Shown here in pieces: positions 7,693-14,257 of a stretch of 29,477 bases of DNA. The position numbers were made by a program, and so were the translations under genes. Below the pieces are notes generated by a model. That model was given only the letters and a program-made list of their open reading frames with translations. It ran no database searches and had not been told where the DNA came from. The stretch's first letter is position 1, and each line of letters starts with the position of its first letter. The stretch is from contig JBCCFW010000093.1 of assembly GCA_039029535.1 (NCBI GenBank), positions 1 to 29,477 on the forward strand, read 5' to 3'. The stretch is from JBCCFW01 sp039029535. Lineage in GTDB: Bacteria; Acidobacteriota; JBCCFW01.

Positions 7693-8496
7693 GTGAAGAC
7701 GACTCTCTTCGCCGCATTGGTGATCCTGACCGCTTGCAGCCGGCCTGCCCCCGACAGCGACACGGTCGGCGAGCGCGCGGTGGACACGCCCCCCGAAGCC
7801 ACCACCTCGGGCTCCTCCTCCTCCTCCCAGCCGAGCACGCAGCCCTCCACCGGGTCGAGCACCCGGCCGAGCAGCACGACCGCTTCCTCCGTGCGCGGCC
7901 CCGTGCTCGAGACGATCGTCGCCGGCCCCTACACCTACGTTCAGGTCGAGGCCGTGAGCGGAGGCGTCTGGGCGGCCGCTCCCAACTTCCCGGTCGAGGT
8001 CGGCGACGAGGTCGTCTTTTCGACGGCCATGCCCATGCGCAACTACGTGAGCCGGACGCTCGAGCGCACCTTCGAGCTCGTCTACTTCACCAGCAACATC
8101 CAGGTCTTGAACCGAAGCGGCGGCGGTTCACCCACCTCCACCCAGCGAAGCAGCCGCACGCCGACCCCGACCGTGGACCTCTCCGGCATCGAGACGCCGG
8201 AGGGTGGCAAGACCGTCGCGGACATTCACGCCGAGGCGTCGGGTCTCGAGGGTGACGAGGTCCTCGTGCGCGGCCGCGTCGTGAAGTTCACCGGCGGCGT
8301 CCTGGGCAAGAACTGGATCCACGTGCAGGACGGCAGTGGCGAGGGCGCGACCGCCGACCTCACGGTGGTCACCTCCGACTCAGCAGCCGTCGGCGACCTC
8401 GTCCTCGTCAGCGGCACCGTGGCGACCGACCGGGACCTCGGCTTCGGCTACCACTACCCAGTGCTCCTGGAGGAGGCACGGCTCACCAAGGAGTGA
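7693..8496 (+). CDS. Lipoprotein with two OB-fold-like (NrfJ-type) domains
   Basis: The 267-aa protein begins with a lipoprotein signal: a short hydrophobic stretch and the lipobox LTAC with Cys15. A serine/threonine/proline-rich tether follows (about 20-68). Two beta-rich domains follow. The first (about 70-135) has VLETIVAGPYTYVQVE, VWAAAP and the MPMRNYVSRTLERTF segment. The second (about 165-265) has VLVRGRVVKF, GKNWIHVQDG and VLVSGTVATD. Both recall the small periplasmic OB-fold proteins annotated as NrfJ-related or nucleic-acid-binding OB-fold. The role is unknown; export to the cell envelope is the firm part. The start is GTG 7693. No partner genes are adjacent: the next gene lies on the other strand, tail-to-tail. 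Confidence 0.72.
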   Translation: MKTTLFAALVILTACSRPAPDSDTVGERAVDTPPEATTSGSSSSSQPSTQPSTGSSTRPSSTTASSVRGPVLETIVAGPYTYVQVEAVSGGVWAAAPNFPVEVGDEVVFSTAMPMRNYVSRTLERTFELVYFTSNIQVLNRSGGGSPTSTQRSSRTPTPTVDLSGIETPEGGKTVADIHAEASGLEGDEVLVRGRVVKFTGGVLGKNWIHVQDGSGEGATADLTVVTSDSAAVGDLVLVSGTVATDRDLGFGYHYPVLLEEARLTKE

Positions 8497-8533
8497 GCTG
8501 TGCGCGACGGTGGCCGGGCTGAGCGGCTCCCGG

Positions 8534-9280
8534 CTACCGGCCCTCGACGGCCAGCACTTGCGTGCGCTTCCTCAAGAATCGAGTGGTCCACCAGAGCAGG
8601 CCGGTCAGGGCGAGCGGCACGAGCCACTCGGCCTCCAGCTCGAAGCGGCGCTCCCCGATGAGGTCGCGCCCGTGGGCGATGAAGGTGAAGGCGGCGACCA
8701 ACACGAAAGCCGTGGTCGTCTCGCGGCGGAGCAGCGTCCGGACGCAGAACGGCAGCGCTGGTCGAACCCAGCTCAGACCCCGCGGCAGCAGGCACGGCAC
8801 GCGCGCCGCCCAGGCGAGGTAGGTGTCGCCGAAGCTGGCTCGGAGGAACTCCTCCTCGGTGAGCATGATCCGCTCGTAGTACAGGAGGAACGCCAGTCCG
8901 ATGCACGCCACCAGCCACGGTGAGCCCGTGTAGGTCACGAGGCCGAGCGTGATGAGGAGATTCCCGAGGTAGAGCGGGTGGCGGACGAGGGAGTACATGC
9001 CGGTCGTGTTGAGTGATGCGGCGACCTGGCGACGCGTGTTGCGCCCCGACGTCCAGCCCGGCACGAAGCCGGCCACCAGGCATCGGATCAGGAGCCCCAG
9101 GAGCGCCAGCCCGAGTCCGGCACTCTTCACGATGTCGTCGGTGAGGTCGCCCCAGGCGGCTTCACGTCGTGGGTCGGCCGAGAGTGCGATGAGCACGAGG
9201 GGCAACAGGCAGAGCGGTAGGTAGCTCCGCCAGCGAAACAGCCAGCCGCCGTGGGACTCCATCTCTTCGCGCAAGGTCAC
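8534..9280 (-). CDS. Isoprenylcysteine carboxyl methyltransferase-family membrane enzyme, possibly lipid A phosphate methyltransferase
   Basis: The 248-aa protein has about six hydrophobic segments (near 21-34, 54-72, 104-136 and two C-terminal segments at about 185-240). It carries the ICMT/PEMT signature GMYSLVRHPLYLGN (94-107), followed by an acidic EEEFLRASFGDTYLAW block (about 141-157). These form the S-adenosylmethionine site in integral membrane methyltransferases. The N-terminus (REEMESHGGWLFRWRSYLP) recalls the group annotated as lipid A Kdo2 1-phosphate O-methyltransferase (LmtA-like). That substrate is a guess from resemblance; isoprenylated or other lipid substrates remain possible. 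It lies downstream of the histidine kinase on the same strand, 127 bases away, so co-expression is possible but not shown. Confidence 0.78.
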   Translation of the reverse strand: MTLREEMESHGGWLFRWRSYLPLCLLPLVLIALSADPRREAAWGDLTDDIVKSAGLGLALLGLLIRCLVAGFVPGWTSGRNTRRQVAASLNTTGMYSLVRHPLYLGNLLITLGLVTYTGSPWLVACIGLAFLLYYERIMLTEEEFLRASFGDTYLAWAARVPCLLPRGLSWVRPALPFCVRTLLRRETTTAFVLVAAFTFIAHGRDLIGERRFELEAEWLVPLALTGLLWWTTRFLRKRTQVLAVEGR

Positions 9281-9402
9281 GGTGATTCCTGGGCGCTGTC
9301 GACGGACCGGACCGAAGTGGTCGGTGCTCGTGCCCGAGCGCGGCGGGCCGTCGCCATCACCGCAGCAGAAGCTAGCGGCCGACTCTCACGCGCTCCTGGC
9401 GT

Positions 9403-9426
9403 CTTCCTTACGAGCTCGTAAGGAAG
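9403..9426. repeat. Perfect 24-bp palindrome over the kinase stop codon
   Basis: CTTCCTTACGAG and its exact reverse complement lie back to back with no spacer. The palindrome covers the last codons and the TAA of the histidine kinase gene. There is no T-run on either side, so it is not a standard intrinsic terminator; a protein-binding site or a cruciform-type transcription end are possible. Confidence 0.8.
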
Positions 9427-10760
9427 GCCCGTGCGGGGAACACCACCCGGGCACGAAGACCCCGGCCATCCTCCCGGTCGGTGAGGCTCAGCTCCGCGTC
9501 GTGGAGCTCGGCGATGGCCTTCGCGAGCGCCAGCCCGAGACCGTGCCCTGGCGTGCTTCGGCTCTGTTCCCTGCGATAGTGCGGGGCCAGGACCTCCGAG
9601 CGCTCGTCGGCCGGGATGCCGGGGCCGTCGTCCAGCACCTCGATCCCGACCGGCGTCACTCCGACTTCGATGCGCGTGCTCGTCCCTCCGTGCTGGAGGG
9701 AGTTCTCGACCAGGTTGGCCACGAGCTGAACGAGCAGGCCCCTCTCCCCCAGCACGGTGGGGTCAGCCAGCGGGCGAAGAGCCAGGGTGCATCCCGAGTC
9801 CTCGGCCACGGGACCGAAGGTCGCGACGACTGTCTCTGCCAGGTCCGTGAGGCTCACTCCTGCGAATAGGGTCTTGGCGTCGCCCGCTTCGACCCGGGCG
9901 ATCTGGAGGATGCCGTCGAAGCTCTCGATCACCCCGTCGACCTGGCCGAGTGCCGACTCCCGCTCGGGGCTGGCGGGGAACTCCCGCTCGAGCTGGGCCC
10001 GCAGCCTCGCCAGCGGTGTCTTGAGATCGTGGGCGATGTTCACCGAGAGACCGCGGGTCTGCTGAAGCAGCTTCTCCGTTCGTGCCGTGCTCTCGTCGAT
10101 CCGCCGGGCCAAGGTGTCGACATCGTCTCGGTCGTGCTCGGGAGAGACACGGGCAGAGAGGTTCCCGTCCGAGATCGCCTGCAGGGTCGAGAGGATGCGG
10201 TCGTGGCGTCGCTGGGTCGCGACGCCGACCGCGAGCCCACCCGCGATGGCGACGAGGCTCACCACGAGACCGACGGCCAGGAACGTGTTGCGGACGATCT
10301 CCATCGACTCGAGGATGTTCTCGGCGCTGACGGCGACCGCCAGGCGACCGCCCTCGGTCGGCGCCACGAACACGCGCCAGTCGTCCCGTTCCGTCGGGAA
10401 GATTCCCTCGAGGTCGACGTAGCTGTACCCGGTCGTCTCGAGCACTTGGGGAGTCGGCTCGCCCAGCGTCCGACCGGCGTCGGTCTCGAACGACCAGAGC
10501 TCCATGCGATGCGACTTCGACCACTCGTCGTAAGTGGCCGCCAGGCGCTCGAGCTCCCCTGCCGCGTCGAGCTGCGCGCCGAGCTCGGCATGGCGTTCGG
10601 TGAGCGTCGTGTCGACGAGGGCCTCGAGCTCCTGCTCAAGAAGCCAGGCCGCGGCGCCCCCGGCCAGGAGCGACACGAGCACGAAGACCGCGGTGAGAGC
10701 GAGAGCGCTCCGCAGGGCCGCCATCCGTCCGAGACGGCGGACGAGCTCAGGCATCGGCAT
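9408..10760 (-). CDS. Two-component sensor histidine kinase
   Basis: The 450-aa kinase has all standard parts: first membrane segment (about 15-41), a periplasmic sensor domain of about 115 residues with no recognised fold, second membrane segment (160-182), and a HAMP domain (about 183-235). The DHp helix carries His244 in NIAHDLKTPL and is the autophosphorylation site. The ATPase domain has N box VANLVENSLQHG (Asn353), G1 LDDGPG (376-381) and G2 GHGLGLALAK (405-414). The start is ATG 10760 or ATG 10754; both overlap the end of the response regulator gene, so translation is coupled. A longer upstream frame was rejected because it is the regulator's shadow. The signal sensed is unknown; the architecture resembles QseC/TctE-type kinases. 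Confidence 0.93.
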   Translation of the reverse strand: MPMPELVRRLGRMAALRSALALTAVFVLVSLLAGGAAAWLLEQELEALVDTTLTERHAELGAQLDAAGELERLAATYDEWSKSHRMELWSFETDAGRTLGEPTPQVLETTGYSYVDLEGIFPTERDDWRVFVAPTEGGRLAVAVSAENILESMEIVRNTFLAVGLVVSLVAIAGGLAVGVATQRRHDRILSTLQAISDGNLSARVSPEHDRDDVDTLARRIDESTARTEKLLQQTRGLSVNIAHDLKTPLARLRAQLEREFPASPERESALGQVDGVIESFDGILQIARVEAGDAKTLFAGVSLTDLAETVVATFGPVAEDSGCTLALRPLADPTVLGERGLLVQLVANLVENSLQHGGTSTRIEVGVTPVGIEVLDDGPGIPADERSEVLAPHYRREQSRSTPGHGLGLALAKAIAELHDAELSLTDREDGRGLRARVVFPARAFLTSS

Positions 10761-11436
10761 CGATGACGTAGCCGGCTCCGCGGATCGTTCGGAGGAGCTG
10801 TTCGTCGAACGGCTTGTCGATCCGAGACCGGAGGCGGCTGACATGGGTCTCGACGACGCTGGTCGTGGGGACGAAGCCGAGGCCCCAGACCTTCTCGAGC
10901 AGCATGGTCTTCGTCTGCACTCGTCCCCGTCCCCGCAGCAAGGTCTCGAGGAGCCGGAACTCCATGCTCGTGAGCTCGATGAGCTGACCGGCGCGGGTGC
11001 AGCGGCGCCTGACGAGGTCGAGCTCGAGGTCCTGGGCTCGCAGGGTCGTCGGCTCGCCCGAGCCATCGGCCTCACCACGACGCGCGAGAGCGTTGAGCCT
11101 GGCGAGGAGCTCGGAGAAGGCAAAGGGCTTGGCCAGGTAGTCGTCGGCGCCGGCGTCGAGACCTTCGACCCGGTCTTCGACCTGGTTCATCACCGTCAGC
11201 ATGAGGACCGGGACACGCAGGCCAGCCGCTCGGATCGCCTTCAAGACCGCCAGTCCGTCGAGGCCGGGAGTCATCCGGTCGAGGACCACGACGTCGTGGT
11301 TCGAGGAGGTGGCCGCCGTGAGCGCGTGCCGACCGTCGCCGACGACGTCGACCTGATGGCCCGCGCTGCTCAGGCCCTCGTCGAGGTAGGCACCGAGCTG
11401 CTCATCGTCCTCCAGCACCAGGATCCGCATGCTCAT
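10747..11436 (-). CDS. OmpR-family response regulator
   Basis: The 229-aa protein is of standard length for the family. The receiver domain (1-120) has the acidic pair Glu9-Asp10-Asp11, phosphoacceptor Asp53 in VVVLDRM, the conserved Thr in LMLT, and Lys in YLAKPF. The winged-helix DNA-binding domain (about 130-227) ends with the usual wing segment RTIRGAGYVID. It would be phosphorylated by the kinase encoded directly downstream, whose start overlaps this gene's stop. ATG 11436 is used; a second ATG two codons later is also possible. Targets are unknown; the adjacent envelope methyltransferase is a candidate. Confidence 0.95.
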   Translation of the reverse strand: MSMRILVLEDDEQLGAYLDEGLSSAGHQVDVVGDGRHALTAATSSNHDVVVLDRMTPGLDGLAVLKAIRAAGLRVPVLMLTVMNQVEDRVEGLDAGADDYLAKPFAFSELLARLNALARRGEADGSGEPTTLRAQDLELDLVRRRCTRAGQLIELTSMEFRLLETLLRGRGRVQTKTMLLEKVWGLGFVPTTSVVETHVSRLRSRIDKPFDEQLLRTIRGAGYVIDADA

Positions 11437-11528
11437 GGCCCACCGGGAGGACGACTTCGCGCGCCCAGCCGAGAGAGCATGTCAGGCGCCGTGGCCTGGG
11501 GCCGGCGCCTACCCGAGTGCATCCATTT

Positions 11529-11542
11529 GTTACCAAGGTAAC
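11529..11542. promoter_or_regulatory. Palindrome GTTACC-AA-GGTAAC, likely operator
   Basis: Perfect 6-bp arms surround a 2-base centre, 19 bases before the ATG of the small ribbon-helix-helix-like gene and about 90 bases upstream of the divergent response regulator. Its place and symmetry suit a repressor site, perhaps for autoregulation; this is inference. Confidence 0.5.
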
Positions 11543-11561
11543 GGGTGGGCATGATGGCCAC

Positions 11562-11870
11562 ATGGCATCCAAGAAGCGCACCTCACGAAAGAAGAAGGCC
11601 ACCACCAAGGACAGGCTCGTCGTCGAGCGGGTCCAGACCGGCGTCCGCATGGAGAAGCGGCTCGTCAAGGTCCTCAAGGCGCTGGCCGAGTACCACGACC
11701 TCACCCTCGGCGACCTCCTCGAAGGCATCGTGCTGCACGCCTTCGAGGGCAAGACGCCCTTCAAGAAGGAGTCGCTGGACCTCATCGCCGACCTGAAGCG
11801 GATCTATCACCTGGACCTCGACGCCTCGACCAGTCACCGCCTGTCCGACCTCACTGAAGGATCTCGCTGA
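11562..11870 (+). CDS. Small basic protein, ribbon-helix-helix-like
   Basis: The 102-aa product has a lysine-rich N-terminus (ASKKRTSRKKKATTK). A core follows that reads like a ribbon-helix-helix: a beta strand with alternating residues (VQTGVRMEK, about 25-33), a helix (RLVKVLKALAEYHD), a turn (LTLGDL) and a second helix (LLEGIVLHAFEG). The C-terminal part (PFKKESLDLIADLKRIYHLD and a DAS-SHRL tail) is unknown. Such proteins usually bind DNA as dimers. The ATG at 11562 was preferred to one at 11517 because the conserved-looking basic sequence starts there and the earlier start would read through the palindrome. The identification rests on pattern only. Confidence 0.6.
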   Translation: MASKKRTSRKKKATTKDRLVVERVQTGVRMEKRLVKVLKALAEYHDLTLGDLLEGIVLHAFEGKTPFKKESLDLIADLKRIYHLDLDASTSHRLSDLTEGSR

Positions 11871-11956
11871 GCAATCCAAGCTCGCCCTCGGCGCTCGAAC
11901 CTGGGTACGATCCCTCCAGCCCGCCAGGTGAGGAGCGGGTGAGCTTGGAGGGAGAC

Positions 11957-12847
11957 ATGAGCCCACGACGTCGTGGTGAGGCTGGCTGGCGGATCCGTCG
12001 CGGTGACGCGATCACCGGCCCTTACGGATGGAACGAGCTCGTCGAGCTCATCGACGAGGACGAGCTGTGGCCGGCCGATCTCGTGCGGGGACCCGCCGAC
12101 GAAGCGTGGCGGCCAGCCCGTGAGGTCGGTGGCCTCTTCAAGCCGACGCCCGAGCAATTGGGTCTTCCTGGCGTGCCCGTCGTGCCGCGAGAGCGGCTCG
12201 GTGACGGTCGGCCCGCTCCACCAGTCCCGAGCTTTGACGGTTCCCCCGTCGTCGGTGAGCTGCCCTGGAACCCGGCCCTCGGCCATCGCTTCCAGCCGAT
12301 CCACTGGTGGGCTCTCGGTCTCCTCACTGCGCTGGTGACGTGGACGACCTTCACCAGCCTCAGTCACGACACCCTGGCTCGCAGCGAGGCCCAGTCATCG
12401 CTGGCCTTCTTCGTCATCGGGGTCGTCCTGGTCGGGCTGCTCTCCTTCCGCGACCTGCGGCCCACGACCCGGCGAGTCCACCGCACGGCGAACCTCGGCG
12501 CCGGGCTCATCAGCGTCGTCGTCATCGGTACCGCCGCGGTGCTCGGGCTCGCCGCCCGCGCGGGTGAAGGCACGCTGCTGGAGCGGCTCGTCCCCACGCT
12601 GATCGGCAGCCCCCTGGCGCTGCTCTTCGGCTTCCCCGTGGTGCTGCTCGCCCATCAGCTCCTGGCCCGTCGTCCGGGCCTCGTGGTGAGCGTCCTGCTC
12701 GCCATGCTCGTTTGGCCGGTGACCCGGATGGGCTGCGCCGTGGTCGAGCTGGTCTTGCCAACGATCGAGCCATCGGGCGGGTCGGCCTTGGTCGCTGCCG
12801 CAGCAGGCTTCTGGCTCCTCCGAAGCGGCTGGGCCGAGCCGAGCTGA
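11957..12847 (+). CDS. GYF_2-domain membrane protein
   Basis: The 296-aa protein begins with a GYF_2-type domain (about 8-55): GWRIRRGDAITGPYGWNEL, then an acidic stretch and a W-R-P ending. These domains are thought to bind proline-rich peptides or partners. A proline-rich linker follows (about 62-100). The rest is membrane: segments near 115-135, 148-168, 183-205, 220-245, 250-270 and a last one at 278-290. The function is unknown; bacterial GYF_2 proteins are commonly of this anchored type. The start ATG 11957 has a GGAGG 5 bases upstream, which decides against the GTG at 11939. It ends 13 bases before the tail of the convergent glycine-rich gene. Confidence 0.72.
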   Translation: MSPRRRGEAGWRIRRGDAITGPYGWNELVELIDEDELWPADLVRGPADEAWRPAREVGGLFKPTPEQLGLPGVPVVPRERLGDGRPAPPVPSFDGSPVVGELPWNPALGHRFQPIHWWALGLLTALVTWTTFTSLSHDTLARSEAQSSLAFFVIGVVLVGLLSFRDLRPTTRRVHRTANLGAGLISVVVIGTAAVLGLAARAGEGTLLERLVPTLIGSPLALLFGFPVVLLAHQLLARRPGLVVSVLLAMLVWPVTRMGCAVVELVLPTIEPSGGSALVAAAAGFWLLRSGWAEPS

Positions 12848-12860
12848 CCTGATCGCACCC

Positions 12861-13991
12861 TCACCCCACCCGTCGGAGCACCACGACACCGGCGACCGCG
12901 ACCAGCACGGCCAGCAGGCCGAGCGCCCACTCCGACAGCGTCGGGATGGCCTCGTCGACCTGCACCACCTGGCCCGGGTTGCCAGGGCTGCCGTTGGGGC
13001 TGCCGGCCGCCCCGGCTGCGACGTCGATCGTACCGTCGAGGTCGGGCACGTGGAGCGTCGACAGCATCACGTGCCCACCATCGCCGCCGTCTCCACCGTT
13101 GAAGGACCCTCCGTTGCCGCCACGGCCACCCGAGGCGAGCAGCGTGCCCGTGGGACCGAGCGTGAGGAAGTCCGAAAGCACGGCGATGCGACCGCCGCCA
13201 CCACCGCCGCCACCCCCGCCGAACGCGGGTCGGCCACCGGCGGCTCCTCGCGTGTCGACGGCCGCCGTGACGGTGATGGCACCTCCGTGCAGCAGCACGC
13301 CTCCCCCGCTGCCGCCGCCACCCCCGTTGATCTGGGCCCCGTTCCCACCGACACCGGCGGCTCCGATGCCCTGACCGCCAATCGTCACCGTCGTCACCGC
13401 ACCCAGCTCGACGGCGCCGCCGCCGCGACCCCCTCCACTGAAGCCTCCCCCTCCACCGCTGCCTCCTTGAAGCAGCGTGAACAGGTCACCGTACGCAGCT
13501 CCTCCGCCGCTGGTGGGCCCGGTCCCGTTGCCGCCTCGACCGCCGAAGCCCCCTCCACCTCCGGGGTGGCTGCCGACACCCGAGCCGCCTCCTCCCGGCC
13601 CGCCGCCAGCACCGGGATTCGCTACGTCGGCGTGGCCACCGGCCCCCGCACCGGCTGCGGTGTCGAGCCGGCCCGCGCCTTCGATCGCGATCCCGGCGTG
13701 CGAGAGCAGGGCCAGCGGACGTGAGCCGCTTGCCGCGACAGTCATCCCGTCATCGATGGCGATCGAGTCGAAGGTGAAGACCGCGATCCCGTCGACGACC
13801 ACCCCGTCGATGGCGGTCCCTGGACCTGCCAGGTGTGGCGTCCCGTCGGTGGTGATCGTGTAGGCGCCGGCTCCGGCCGGGAACACGCCGAGCGAGGCGT
13901 GGTCGGTCGGGACGTGCGGAAGGGCCCCGACTAGCTGAGCGGTGCCGGTGAGCAAGAGGGTCGTGAGGAGAAGCGACGATCGTGATCTCAT
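12861..13991 (-). CDS. Secreted glycine-rich protein with IPTL-CTERM sorting signal
   Basis: The 376-aa protein starts with a signal peptide (SLLLTTLLLTGTAQLVGA). A beta-rich region follows with short imperfect repeats such as GIAVFTFDSIAIDDG and PLALLSHAGIAIEG (about 60-105). A long glycine-rich stretch dominates about 110-330, with many GGGGG, GGFGG and GGNG runs that suit a surface fibre or parallel beta structure. The C-terminus is a sorting signal: IPTLSEWALG, a hydrophobic helix, then RRVG. IPTL-CTERM signals mark proteins for processing and surface anchoring in other bacteria. ATG 13991 is chosen because the signal peptide starts directly there. The function is unknown. Confidence 0.8.
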   Translation of the reverse strand: MRSRSSLLLTTLLLTGTAQLVGALPHVPTDHASLGVFPAGAGAYTITTDGTPHLAGPGTAIDGVVVDGIAVFTFDSIAIDDGMTVAASGSRPLALLSHAGIAIEGAGRLDTAAGAGAGGHADVANPGAGGGPGGGGSGVGSHPGGGGGFGGRGGNGTGPTSGGGAAYGDLFTLLQGGSGGGGGFSGGGRGGGAVELGAVTTVTIGGQGIGAAGVGGNGAQINGGGGGSGGGVLLHGGAITVTAAVDTRGAAGGRPAFGGGGGGGGGGRIAVLSDFLTLGPTGTLLASGGRGGNGGSFNGGDGGDGGHVMLSTLHVPDLDGTIDVAAGAAGSPNGSPGNPGQVVQVDEAIPTLSEWALGLLAVLVAVAGVVVLRRVG

Positions 13992-14257
13992 GGAGTGTCC
14001 CCAGGGCCCGCTGAGGGAGGCGCGGCGCGCGTGTCGTGAGCCCCGTTCGAAGCTGATCACGGAGTTGCCAGGGAGAGTCCGTAAGGAGAAATGCAGGCCG
14101 CTTGCTCGACCTTGCTCGGTTTGTTTTTCGCTCGGGCTTGGGTCCCGTCGTGATCCAGCTCAAGTTACGGACACGCAGCGCGACGAGGAGCGCAGGGAGC
14201 TGACGACGGTCGTGAGCTCCGGTCTCCGCGTGCGCGGACGTCTTGGGGAAGCTCGTC

